Assembly: GCF_025938155.1 (NCBI RefSeq) | Contig: NZ_JAPCZG010000003.1 | Coordinates: 310,001-374,000, forward strand | Direction of reading: 5' to 3' | From: Novosphingobium sp. KCTC 2891 | Lineage (GTDB): Bacteria > Pseudomonadota > Alphaproteobacteria > Sphingomonadales > Sphingomonadaceae | Length of the DNA: 64,000 nt | Position numbers and translations under genes: made by a program | Shown: positions 44,750 to 53,064 of the stretch, in pieces | Position numbering within the stretch: position 1 is the first letter of the stretch | Layout: each line of letters opens with the position of its first letter | Notes under the pieces: model-generated | The model's database searches: none | Seen by the model: the letters and a program-made list of their open reading frames with translations, nothing else | Told to the model about the DNA's origin: nothing

Positions 44750-45277
44750 ATGAGCATCGGGGCACGGGGAATCCACCACATCGGGGTCTCCGTCCCCGAC
44801 ATCGACAAGGCACGCACCTTCTACCTCGACCTGCTGGGCGGGGTGGAGCTGGGCGAACCGATGGAATGGCGGGGCAACCCGTTCATCGATTCGGTCGTTG
44901 GCTTGCAGGGCAGTGCGGCACGCCAGTTCATGTGCCGGCTGGGCAATGCCCATATCGAGGTGTTCGAATACCTTGAACCACGGTCCGCGCCGCAGAATGC
45001 GGACCAGGGCGTCAACACCTTCGGTTATACCCACTTCGCGGTGCAGGTTGAGGACATCCTCGCCTGCTACGAACGGCTGCTCGAAGCCGGCATCCGCGTC
45101 CATACGCCGCCGGCGATGGAGGGGATCTCGGTCCTGCCCGATGGCAGCAAGACCGGCTATGCCGCGACCTATTGCCGCGATTTCTTCGGCAATGTTTTCG
45201 AGATCATGGAAATCTATGACGACGACCAGGTGAAGCCTGTCTGGCGCGCTGGCGCAGCCGCGAATCTGCCGGCCTGA
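44750..45277 (+). CDS. VOC family metalloprotein
   Basis: A 175-residue VOC protein with complete candidate metal ligands, unlike its three relatives here. They are GIHHIGVSVPD in the first module, a glutamate in AHIEVFEY, histidine in YTHFAVQVED, and glutamate in NVFEIMEIY. This fits the glyoxalase/methylmalonyl-CoA-epimerase group. It is much shorter than extradiol dioxygenases. It lies in an operon with an SDR and is followed by a hairpin before R6. Confidence 0.82.
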   Translation: MSIGARGIHHIGVSVPDIDKARTFYLDLLGGVELGEPMEWRGNPFIDSVVGLQGSAARQFMCRLGNAHIEVFEYLEPRSAPQNADQGVNTFGYTHFAVQVEDILACYERLLEAGIRVHTPPAMEGISVLPDGSKTGYAATYCRDFFGNVFEIMEIYDDDQVKPVWRAGAAANLPA

Positions 45278-45290
45278 GACTCGGAGCGCC

Positions 45291-45314
45291 ATTACCGGCA
45301 GATGTGCCGGTAAT
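45291..45314 (+). terminator. 10-base perfect hairpin after the VOC gene
   Basis: ATTACCGGCA pairs exactly with TGCCGGTAAT over a GATG loop, 14 bases after the VOC stop. No T run follows, so it may be a weak terminator, a transcript-stabilising hairpin or a protein site. Confidence 0.5.
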
Positions 45315-45401
45315 TGGCTGCCGCACGGCGGAAGCAGTGGCTTTCCGACCCGCAAAAATACCAGTTCCTAACCAAAATCAGAGGGGGAAGCCGCCCGTTT
45401 C

Positions 45402-45415
45402 TTGACCTCGGTCAA
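45402..45415. promoter_or_regulatory. Inverted repeat TTGACC-TC-GGTCAA upstream of R6
   Basis: A perfect 6-base inverted repeat with a 2-base centre, 62 bases before the R6 start in a 199-base gap. The left arm TTGACC is also a possible -35 box, so a bound regulator would block or guide polymerase. No regulator gene adjoins it; the TetR protein at 33957 is one candidate. Confidence 0.5.
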
Positions 45416-45476
45416 ACGACGATCCCGGCCTTCGTGAGACATTCCGATCCATTCCGAAGATGGAGAGGAAGAATAC

Positions 45477-46886
45477 ATGGCCGATCGCGATCCCGGCGGG
45501 TTTTCCACCCCGCGCTGCCCTGGAACGAACTGGGAGGACATCCTCAAGGCGGACGACGTCGCGCCTCCGGCGTTCATGGCCGAGGACCGCTACGCCTACC
45601 TGGGGTCCGACCCGATCGATGCGGCCCGCTATTACAGCCCCGAATTCTTCAAGGCCGAAGTCGAGAAGATGTGGCCCAACGTGTGGCAGTTCGCCGCGCG
45701 TGAGGAGGACCTTCCCGAGGCCGGCGACTACGTCACCTACGACAACGCGGGCCGCTCGTTCCTGATCGTCCGCCAGGACGATGGCGAGGTGAAGGCGTTC
45801 CACAACGTCTGTCTCCATCGTGGCCGCAAGCTCAAGACCGACAGCGGCAGCGCCGACCAGTTCCTTTGCCCGTTCCACGGTTTTTCCTGGAACACCGACG
45901 GCAGCTTGCGCAACATTCCCTGCCGCTGGGACTTTGGCCACCTGAGCGACGAGAAGATGCAGCTTCCCGAAGCGACCGTGGCCCGCTGGGGCGGCTACAT
46001 CTTCGTGCGCGACAACGCCGAAGGGCCGACGATCGAGGAATTCCTCGCTCCGCTGCCGGAATTCTTCAAGCGCTGGAAGCATGAGGAATGCGTCACCGTG
46101 GCGTGGGTCGGCAAGGTGGTGAACGCCAACTGGAAGATCACCATGGAAGCGTTCATGGAGAGCTACCACGCCTATGTCACGCACCCGCAGCTGATGCCGT
46201 TCACGGGCGACGCCAACGCCGCCTACCATGTGCTGGGTGAGCACGTGAACGTGAACTACACGCCCTTCGGCGTGATCAGCCCGCATATCGAAGCGCAGGC
46301 GGAGGCCGAGCACTGGCCGCAGCAGCGCATCATCGACGAGTTCCGCAAGTACAACGGCCGCAGCGCCGACAACTACGACGCGGACAAGGACAACTACGCC
46401 ATCACCGTTCCCGCCGGGAAGACCGCGCGCTCGGCGCTGGGTGAGACGATGCGCGATGTTTCGTCCAAGCAGTTCGGCGGTGATTATTCGGGCGTGTCCG
46501 AAAGCGAGCTGCTCGACGCGCTTGTCTACAACGTGTTCCCGAACTTCGCGCCGTGGGGCGGGTTCATGCCGAACATCGTCTATCGCTGGCGCCCGTGGCC
46601 GGATCAGGACCACTGCCTGATGGAAGTGCGCGTGATCGCGCGCGTGCCGGAAGGCCAGCCGCGCCCGCATGGCGTTCCGATGCACCTGCTGGCCGCGGAC
46701 GAGAACTGGTCCGACGCGCCGGAACTGGGCGTGCTGGGCGCGGTGGTCGATCAGGACATGACCAACATGGAACTGACTCATGAAGGTCTGAAGGTGTCCA
46801 AGAACCAGGCCATCGAACTCGCTGACTACCAGGAAGTTCGCCTGCGCCATTTCCACCAGACGCTCGACCATTATCTGAGCAAGTGA
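45477..46886 (+). CDS. Rieske non-heme iron oxygenase alpha subunit R6
   Basis: A 469-residue alpha subunit, close relative of R1. Rieske ligands are C112, H114, C131 and H134; the iron ligands are E228, H231 and H236 (MESYHAYVTHPQ). Both start MADRDP and share long blocks such as EEFLAPLPEFFKRW. The ATG at 45477 has AGGAAG upstream. R7 of a different subfamily follows after only ten bases, so two distinct oxygenase chains are made from one transcript. A terminator follows R7. Confidence 0.93.
   Translation: MADRDPGGFSTPRCPGTNWEDILKADDVAPPAFMAEDRYAYLGSDPIDAARYYSPEFFKAEVEKMWPNVWQFAAREEDLPEAGDYVTYDNAGRSFLIVRQDDGEVKAFHNVCLHRGRKLKTDSGSADQFLCPFHGFSWNTDGSLRNIPCRWDFGHLSDEKMQLPEATVARWGGYIFVRDNAEGPTIEEFLAPLPEFFKRWKHEECVTVAWVGKVVNANWKITMEAFMESYHAYVTHPQLMPFTGDANAAYHVLGEHVNVNYTPFGVISPHIEAQAEAEHWPQQRIIDEFRKYNGRSADNYDADKDNYAITVPAGKTARSALGETMRDVSSKQFGGDYSGVSESELLDALVYNVFPNFAPWGGFMPNIVYRWRPWPDQDHCLMEVRVIARVPEGQPRPHGVPMHLLAADENWSDAPELGVLGAVVDQDMTNMELTHEGLKVSKNQAIELADYQEVRLRHFHQTLDHYLSK
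46524..46589 (+). repeat. 66-base tract identical to 23107-23172 (inverted)
   Basis: Partner of the R1 tract. Sixty-six consecutive bases match with no synonymous difference although the genes are 23 kb apart and in opposite orientation. Outside it, identity falls to short blocks. Confidence 0.9.
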
Positions 46887-46896
46887 GGGCGATCCC

Positions 46897-48081
46897 ATGA
46901 CCGGAATCTATGAAAAGTACGGCGATGCGGCCGAGCGGATGCTGCACTTCGTCGAAACCAAGACGACCGACCAGGCAAGCGACGTCCTGCGCGTGCCGGT
47001 GGCGGACTATCTCGACGAAGGGCGCTGGCAGAAGGAGATCGACCGTATCTTCAAGCGTCTGCCGTTGATGCTGGCGCTGACCATCGAACTGCCGCAGGTC
47101 AACGACTACAAGGCGATGGACGTGATGGGGATGCCCGTCCTCATCACCCGCGGCAAGGACGGCAAGGCGCGCGCGTTCCTCAACGTGTGCAAGCACCGCG
47201 CCATGCATCTGGCGCCCGAAGGCAAGGGCAACTGCGCACGCTTCGCCTGCCAGTACCACGGCTGGACCTACGCCAACGACGGCAAGCTCATCGGCATCGC
47301 CGAAGCCAGCACGTTCGGCGACGTGGACCGGTCCACGCTGCACATGACCGAACTGCCCTGCGATGAAGCCGCCGGCCTGATCTTCGTGATCCTGACCCCC
47401 GGCCTGCCGATCGACGCGGTCGAATGGATGGGCGGCATGTACGAGGACTTCGCCGCGCTGAAGCTCGAGACGTGGTACTACCACAAGAGCAAGCCGATGA
47501 AGGGCGCCAACTGGAAAGTGGCCTATGACGGCTATCTGGAAGGCTACCACTTCCAGGCCGCGCATACCAACACGGTGGCGACCCGTTCGCCGTCCAACCG
47601 CGCCACCTACGAAGGCTTCGGCCCGCACATCCGGCTGGGCTTCCCGCAGAACTCGATCGTCCGGCTGAAGGACCTGCCGCGCGACGAGTGGGGCAAGCAG
47701 GAAAACAACGGCTACGACTTCATCCGGATGATGTTCCCCAACTTCTCGTTCTTCCTCGCGCCGGAAATGGGCCAGCTCGCGCAGCTGTTCCCCGGGCCCA
47801 AGGCGAACCAGAACACCACCGTGATGAACTACATCTTCCCGACCCGTCCCGAGACCCCGGAAGGTCTGGAGACGCTCGACAAGATGTGCGACTTCTTCTT
47901 CGACGTGGTGGAGGAGGAAGACTATTTCCTCGGCCTCAAGGTGCAGAACGGCCTCGAATCCGGCGCCATGACGCACCAGACCTTCGGACGGAACGAACCG
48001 GGCAACCAGTTCTTCCACAAGTGGGTGGCCTATTACCTCGACGAGACCGGCCAGACACCGAAGCCGGTGATGAAGGAATAA
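46897..48081 (+). CDS. Rieske non-heme iron oxygenase alpha subunit R7
   Basis: A 394-residue alpha subunit of the R5 subfamily. Rieske ligands are C98, H100, C118 and H121; the iron site has E215, H218 and H223 (YLEGYHFQAAHTN). The N-terminus (IFKRLPLMLALTIELP) and the C-terminal GRNEPGNQFFHKW match R5. It lies ten bases after R6. It may act on the product of R6, or the two alpha types might associate in one oligomer; neither can be told from sequence. An EthD gene follows in convergent orientation. Confidence 0.93.
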   Translation: MTGIYEKYGDAAERMLHFVETKTTDQASDVLRVPVADYLDEGRWQKEIDRIFKRLPLMLALTIELPQVNDYKAMDVMGMPVLITRGKDGKARAFLNVCKHRAMHLAPEGKGNCARFACQYHGWTYANDGKLIGIAEASTFGDVDRSTLHMTELPCDEAAGLIFVILTPGLPIDAVEWMGGMYEDFAALKLETWYYHKSKPMKGANWKVAYDGYLEGYHFQAAHTNTVATRSPSNRATYEGFGPHIRLGFPQNSIVRLKDLPRDEWGKQENNGYDFIRMMFPNFSFFLAPEMGQLAQLFPGPKANQNTTVMNYIFPTRPETPEGLETLDKMCDFFFDVVEEEDYFLGLKVQNGLESGAMTHQTFGRNEPGNQFFHKWVAYYLDETGQTPKPVMKE

Positions 48082-48108
48082 GGCTCGCGCCTTCGGTGCG
48101 ATCGAACC

Positions 48109-48142
48109 AAGGGCCGCTGCCGGGATACCGGCGGCGGCCCTT
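48109..48142. terminator. Bidirectional terminator after R6-R7
   Basis: AAGGGCCGCTGCCGG pairs with CCGGCGGCGGCCCTT (one wobble) over a GATA loop, between converging genes. Confidence 0.87.
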
Positions 48143-48150
48143 TCGTCGTT

Positions 48151-48780
48151 TCATGCCACTTCGCGGAAAGCCCAGAAGCGCGAGCGGGAGTGGTCGATGA
48201 AGTTCTTCTCGTCCTCCAGGGCTTCCTCGGCCACGTCGGTCCGGGAAAGCTGGTGGACGAAGGCGTCCACATCGGGGAAGTGGACTTCCACGATGCCGTC
48301 ATAGGTGGACGCGGCAAGTCCGGATGCCGCAGCAAGTTCCAGCGTTTCCGCATCGTCGGCGTGGAGCTGGTGATAGGTGTAGGGCGGGATCAGGCGGCGG
48401 CCGATCTCCGCATGACGGTTCAGCCAGTAATCGTGAAAGGCCGCGCGGCTCAGGGCGGGCAACCGGCGCAGGCCGAAGAACAGGCGGATGGCGTCACCGC
48501 CCGGCAGCACCGCGTGGCGCGCGCCGGCAAACGCGGTGCCCCGCGTCGGATCGGACAGCGCCACCAGAGCAGTTGCATCTGCACCGTCCGGCAGGCGCAC
48601 CAGCGCGTCCGGCACTTCCGGATCGCGCGCCGCGACATGGGCCAGCGCGGGCAGGGCGCTTTCGGGCAGGGCAAGAGCAAGCGCGGCACCCTGCGGAAGC
48701 GCCGCGATCAGCGCCTGCTCGAACGCGACGTCGTCCTGCCCGGCGGGGCGGAACAGCAGAAGGTGCGTCTCGGTCGTCAT
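48151..48780 (-). CDS. EthD-domain protein, two-module length
   Basis: A 209-residue protein starting at ATG 48780. The C-terminal half is a clear EthD-like domain: LPALSRAAFHDYWLNRHAEIGRRL and IVEVHFPDVDAF. The N-terminal half is a weaker, Ala-rich copy of the same alpha/beta layout. It is five bases downstream of an SDR gene and convergent with R7. Compare the 119-residue EthD protein beside R5. Role unknown; members have been proposed to help monooxygenase systems. Confidence 0.72.
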   Translation of the reverse strand: MTTETHLLLFRPAGQDDVAFEQALIAALPQGAALALALPESALPALAHVAARDPEVPDALVRLPDGADATALVALSDPTRGTAFAGARHAVLPGGDAIRLFFGLRRLPALSRAAFHDYWLNRHAEIGRRLIPPYTYHQLHADDAETLELAAASGLAASTYDGIVEVHFPDVDAFVHQLSRTDVAEEALEDEKNFIDHSRSRFWAFREVA

Positions 48781-48785
48781 GGCGC

Positions 48786-49514
48786 TCAGTGACGGACCAT
48801 CGCGCCGCCATCGACCCACAGGCCGTGGCCGGACATGAAGCGCGCATCGTCGCTGCAGAGGAAGGCGATGACATCGGCGATGTCCTGCGGCTGCCCCAGC
48901 CGGCGCAGCGGCGCCTTGCCTTCCCAGAACGTGCGGTATTCCGGCATTTGCGCGAAAGCCGGCGCGGTCATGGGCGTGTCGATGGCGCCGGGCTGCACGC
49001 AGTTGACGGTGACGCCGAACGGACCCAGTTCGGCCGCCGCCGACTTGGTCAGGCCCAGCACCGCGTGCTTCGATGCGGAATAGGCGCACAGCCCCTCGTC
49101 ACCATAAGTCGAGGTGGTCGAGCCGATGGTTACGATCCGGCCGTTGCCAGCAGCTTTGAGGTGCGGCGCTGCATCGCGCACCAGCCGGAACACGGCCACC
49201 AGGTTGACCTGCAACACCCGGTCGAAATAGGCGTCGTCATGGCCTTCGAGCGGGTGAAAGGCACTGATCCCCGCGCAGGGAATCACCGTGTCCAGCCCGC
49301 CCATGCGTTCCACCGCCTGCGCCACCAGCCGGGCATTGATGCCCGGCTCGGTCACGTCGGCATGAAGATCGACCTCGCCAGACAGATCGACGGTGAGCAC
49401 TTGCGCGCCATCGGCGACAAGTCGCTCTGCCGTGGCCGCGCCGATGCCCGATCCGGCACCGGTGACGATGGCGCGACGGCCGGAAAGGCGGCCCGCCTGA
49501 GCGTCAGAGGCCAT
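48786..49514 (-). CDS. SDR family oxidoreductase
   Basis: A 242-residue classical SDR. VTGAGSGIGAA is near residue 17, the second strand ends VDLSGEVD (aspartate, NAD-type), PCAGI replaces NNAG, and TIGSTTS and YSASK complete the site. The ATG at 49514 overlaps the upstream reductase gene by 11 bases. Together with the reductase and the EthD gene it forms a three-gene minus-strand operon divergent from a TonB receptor. Confidence 0.86.
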   Translation of the reverse strand: MASDAQAGRLSGRRAIVTGAGSGIGAATAERLVADGAQVLTVDLSGEVDLHADVTEPGINARLVAQAVERMGGLDTVIPCAGISAFHPLEGHDDAYFDRVLQVNLVAVFRLVRDAAPHLKAAGNGRIVTIGSTTSTYGDEGLCAYSASKHAVLGLTKSAAAELGPFGVTVNCVQPGAIDTPMTAPAFAQMPEYRTFWEGKAPLRRLGQPQDIADVIAFLCSDDARFMSGHGLWVDGGAMVRH

Positions 49515-50526
49515 CGGCGATCTTCAGCACGAGCTTGCCGGTATTCGCGCCCGAGAACAGGCGCATGAAGGCAGGGTAGGCGTTTTCGAGGCCGTCCTGA
49601 ACGTCCTCGTCGATGCGCAGGCGGCCTTCAGCCATCCACTCTGCCATCACTGCGCCGCCTTCGGCGAAGCGGGGCGCATAGTCCATGATGAGGTAGCCGT
49701 GGATCGTGGCTTGCTGCGCCAGCACCTGCCACAAGTTGCGGACGCCCACCTTCTGCGGCGAATTGTATTCGCTGATCAGGCCGCACAGTACGATGCGCGC
49801 TTTCTTGGCGAGATTGAGCAGTTCGGCGTCCATCACGTCGCCGCCCACGTTCTCGAACACCACGTCGGCCCCGTTCGGCGCGGCGGCGCGGATCTCGGCG
49901 GCGAGTTGCTCGACCGACTTGCCCTTGTAGTCGATGGCGACATCGAAGCCGTAGTCGTCCAGCAGGCGCTGGCACTTGGCCGCGCCGCCGGCGATGCCGA
50001 TTACGCGCGCGCCCATGATCTTGCCGATCTGGCCCACGGCGGAGCCGACCGCGCCGGCCGCGCCCGAAACGAGCAGCGTTTCGCCGGGCTGCGGCTTGGC
50101 CACATCGGTCAGGCCGAAATAGGCGGTCAGGCCCACAGCGCCCATCGCCGAGAGGAATTTCGACGGCGAGTCGACTGCCGAAACGTCGATCTTCATGGTG
50201 AAGCCGCCGGCGTGGTTGACCGAATAGTCCTCCAGTCCGTTCAGGCCGAGCACCCAGTCACCCACCTGGAAGTCGGGGGTTTTCGACGAATGGACGACGC
50301 CCACGGTGCTGGCACGGATGGGATCGTTCAGCGCGATCGGCGGCATATAGCTGGGCGCATCGTCCATCCAGCCTCGCTGCGCCGGATCAAGCGAAGCGTA
50401 GCAGTTGCGAACCACGAAGCCGCCTTCCGGCGCTTCCGGGATGGCTTCTTCCACCAAGCGGAAATCTTCGGGGAGGGGCGTGCCGTGCGGACGGCGCACC
50501 AGCAGGAAGCGGCGATTAACGGTCAT
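49504..50526 (-). CDS. NADP-dependent medium-chain oxidoreductase (CurA/leukotriene-reductase type)
   Basis: A 340-residue zinc-free MDR. MTVNRRFLLVRRPHGTPLPEDF is the typical start. The NADP site is SGAAGAVGSAVGQIGKIMGARVIGIAGG, then FENVGGDVMDAEL and an LCGLISEYN stretch. No zinc cysteines are seen. The family reduces alpha,beta-unsaturated ketones. Two more members, 54702 and 60632, lie in parallel positions. It heads an operon with an SDR and an EthD gene and is divergent from a TonB receptor (153-base gap). Confidence 0.88.
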   Translation of the reverse strand: MTVNRRFLLVRRPHGTPLPEDFRLVEEAIPEAPEGGFVVRNCYASLDPAQRGWMDDAPSYMPPIALNDPIRASTVGVVHSSKTPDFQVGDWVLGLNGLEDYSVNHAGGFTMKIDVSAVDSPSKFLSAMGAVGLTAYFGLTDVAKPQPGETLLVSGAAGAVGSAVGQIGKIMGARVIGIAGGAAKCQRLLDDYGFDVAIDYKGKSVEQLAAEIRAAAPNGADVVFENVGGDVMDAELLNLAKKARIVLCGLISEYNSPQKVGVRNLWQVLAQQATIHGYLIMDYAPRFAEGGAVMAEWMAEGRLRIDEDVQDGLENAYPAFMRLFSGANTGKLVLKIADGL

Positions 50527-50678
50527 CGAAAACTCTCCCAATTCAGGCGCGGAATGTGCCGCAAGCTCGGATGGAGGCACCTGTAACAAGTCGCAGTTGG
50601 TTCCCAAAGGCGACGTGTCAGGATGTGTGTGCGGGTAGACGCCAAAAACGACGCGCTACCCGTCATGGGAGGATGTTC

Positions 50679-52991
50679 ATGAGAAACGCGTTTGCACGCG
50701 GGGCAGCAGCAGCTGCGCTCGCAACCACTTCGATCTTTGCGCTCTCGGTCCCGGCTTTTGCTGCGGACGAGCAGCAGTCGCCTCAGGCTGACAGCGCTAG
50801 CAGCGCCGCCGTCGAGGATAACGGCGCGATCCTCGTCACCGCCCGTCGCCGCAGCGAAACGCTGCAGAGCACGCCGGTCGCGATCACCGCCGTCAGCACC
50901 GCGATGCTGGAGAACAGGGCCGCCGTGAATATCGGTGACCTTCAGGGCGCCGCACCGGGCCTGCTCATCACGCAGCAGAACTCGGGCGCGCAGGCCGCCA
51001 ACATCTCGATCCGCGGCCTGACCTATGCCGACATCGAAAAGTCGCAGACGCCGACCGTGGGCGTGGTCGTCGATGGCGTGACCATCGGCACCAACACCGG
51101 CCAGCTTCAGGACGCGTTCGACATTGCGCAGATCGAAGTGCTGCGCGGCCCGCAGGGCACGCTGTTTGGCGCGAACACCATCGGCGGCGTCATCAACATC
51201 ACCCGCAGCAAGCCCACCATGGAACCCGGCATGAAGGCCGAGTTTACCTATGGTCGCTGGAACACGTGGGCGGCCAAGGGCATCGCGAACTATGGCGATG
51301 GCGAAACCTGGGGCGTGAAGGCGTGGTACTTCCACAACCAGACCGACGGCTTCTACCACAATGCCACCCGCAACGTTTCCGCGGGCTGGAGCAAGGGCGA
51401 CAGCTACGGCGCGAGCATGCTGTTCAAGCCCGCAGGTAGCGGCTTCGACGCGCAGTTCTCCATCGAAAACGTGGTTCAGGACTTCGACCCGGTGGTGAGC
51501 AACATCGTCAAGACGGGTGAGGCATTCTGCGGCGCCGAACCGGCGATCGAGTGCAACCGCAACACCAGCAGCGATCTGTACACCACCTTCGGTTCGGCGG
51601 CGAATAGCCGCTACAACGCGCCCAACGGCACGCTGGAAATGAACCTCGACCTCGATGCGGTGAAGCTCAGCTCGATCACCGGCTGGCGTCACTCGAAGGA
51701 AACCCAGACCCAGGACTTCGACGGTTCGTCGTCCGACCTCTATTACGTCGATCGCCGCCAGCACTACACGCAGTTCAGCCAGGAACTGCGCGCCGCAGGC
51801 AAGCTGATGGATGGCTTCGACTACGTGGTCGGCGGCTATTACTTCAAGTCGAACTACGACCTGACCCAGTACACCCGCGTGTTCGGCAATGCCTTCGCTG
51901 CATCGACCGTGATCCGGCCGACCGGCGTCTATGACGCCGACGCGCAGCACGTCGAGGGCCGGACCGAAAGCTATGCCTTCTTCGGCGACTTCAACTGGTC
52001 GATCGTGGACAAGGTTCGCCTCTCGTTCGGCGGACGCTGGAGCCACGACAACAAGCAGCTGACCAACCAGTTCCTCGTCAGTGGGCCGGTGGGATCCGGC
52101 GACGCCAGCTTCAGCAAGTTCACGCCGAAGGTTGGCATCGATTACCGCCCGAACAGCGACATGATGGTCTATGCCTCGTGGTCGCGCGGCTATCGCTCGG
52201 GCGGCTTCAGCCCGCGCGCGGCGACGGCAGCGACCGCGAGCACGCCGTTCCAGCCCGAAACCGTCGATGCCTACGAAATCGGCGCCAAGTTCGCGGCGTT
52301 CGACCGCAAGCTGGAGGTCAACCTCGCCGGCTACGTCTCCGACTACAAGAATATGCAGCAGAATCGCACGGTGCCTGGCGGTCCGACCGGCAACCAGACC
52401 GTCACCAGCAACGTGCCGGGCGGCGCCCTCATCAAGGGCATCGAAATGGACGGCACCATTCGCGTGACGCCCGAGTTCAAGATCACGATGTCGGCCGCCT
52501 ACATGAAGTCGCACTTCCGCAACTTCGTGACCCAGGGCGTCTATCCGGGCGCGGGCCTGGTGGACTTCGACTACTCGGGCAACAACCTGATCTACGCGCC
52601 GGAATTCACCGGATCGCTGGGCGCCGAATATTCGGTCCCGACCAGCTTCGGCAAGGTTACCGCGACGGCCGGCTGGCGCCACATCAGCCCGTATGACGAA
52701 CAGCTGTCGGAAGCGTCGCTGACCCCGGTCCTCGCCGGCAGCACCGTGACGGGCGTGATCGTCAACGGCAACGATCCGCGCGTCCGCACGACCACGCAGG
52801 ATCTGGTGGACGCGAGCCTGACGGTCAATTTCAACCTCGCCAGCGGCGCCGAAGCCTACGTTCGCGTGTTCGGCCGCAATCTTGCCAACAACAAGACCAC
52901 CACCCACGCGTTTACCGTGGCCGGTCTGTGGTCGTTCGGCATGGCTCTCGAGCCGCGGACCTACGGCGCCACGGTGGGCGTCAAGTTCTGA
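50679..52991 (+). CDS. TonB-dependent outer membrane receptor
   Basis: A 770-residue receptor. The signal peptide runs to about residue 29 (ATTSIFALSVPAFAA), then a region like a TonB box, ILVTARRRSETLQSTPVAITAV. The plug domain ends near IEVLRGPQGTLFGANTIGGVINI, and a 22-stranded barrel closes with a terminal aromatic, VGVKF. I chose ATG 50679 because GGAGG lies six bases upstream; ATG 50673 is too close to it. It probably imports the hydrophobic substrate of the oxygenase island. An SDR gene follows in the same direction. Confidence 0.93.
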   Translation: MRNAFARGAAAAALATTSIFALSVPAFAADEQQSPQADSASSAAVEDNGAILVTARRRSETLQSTPVAITAVSTAMLENRAAVNIGDLQGAAPGLLITQQNSGAQAANISIRGLTYADIEKSQTPTVGVVVDGVTIGTNTGQLQDAFDIAQIEVLRGPQGTLFGANTIGGVINITRSKPTMEPGMKAEFTYGRWNTWAAKGIANYGDGETWGVKAWYFHNQTDGFYHNATRNVSAGWSKGDSYGASMLFKPAGSGFDAQFSIENVVQDFDPVVSNIVKTGEAFCGAEPAIECNRNTSSDLYTTFGSAANSRYNAPNGTLEMNLDLDAVKLSSITGWRHSKETQTQDFDGSSSDLYYVDRRQHYTQFSQELRAAGKLMDGFDYVVGGYYFKSNYDLTQYTRVFGNAFAASTVIRPTGVYDADAQHVEGRTESYAFFGDFNWSIVDKVRLSFGGRWSHDNKQLTNQFLVSGPVGSGDASFSKFTPKVGIDYRPNSDMMVYASWSRGYRSGGFSPRAATAATASTPFQPETVDAYEIGAKFAAFDRKLEVNLAGYVSDYKNMQQNRTVPGGPTGNQTVTSNVPGGALIKGIEMDGTIRVTPEFKITMSAAYMKSHFRNFVTQGVYPGAGLVDFDYSGNNLIYAPEFTGSLGAEYSVPTSFGKVTATAGWRHISPYDEQLSEASLTPVLAGSTVTGVIVNGNDPRVRTTTQDLVDASLTVNFNLASGAEAYVRVFGRNLANNKTTTHAFTVAGLWSFGMALEPRTYGATVGVKF

Positions 52992-53023
52992 TGAAGTAAA
53001 CTCTCATCCACCCTCAGGGGGGC

Positions 53024-53054
53024 GGGGCCTTGTGCCCGGCCCCCTTCTTTTTTG
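53024..53054 (+). terminator. Weak hairpin with T run between receptor and SDR
   Basis: GGGGCC pairs with GGCCCC over an 8-base loop, with a pyrimidine-rich CTTCTTTTTT tail. Because the SDR start is only 11 bases after the tail, partial read-through is likely. Confidence 0.45.
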
Positions 53055-53064
53055 GAGAAAGCAC

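Noticed and set aside
44750-45277. Extradiol ring-cleavage dioxygenase
   Set aside because: VOC fold and metal ligands fit, but 175 residues is far below the roughly 290-300 of two-domain extradiol enzymes and their substrate-side motifs are missing.
45291-45314. Riboswitch or attenuator upstream of R6
   Set aside because: It is a simple hairpin near the preceding stop, with no conserved aptamer features or leader peptide visible.
22792-48081. Classical three-component aromatic dioxygenase (alpha/beta with reductase)
   Set aside because: No beta subunit of the usual 160-190 residue type and no FAD/NAD reductase adjoin any alpha gene.
50523-52907. 794-codon minus-strand open frame
   Set aside because: Antisense to the first TonB receptor; shadow frame of GC-rich coding sequence.
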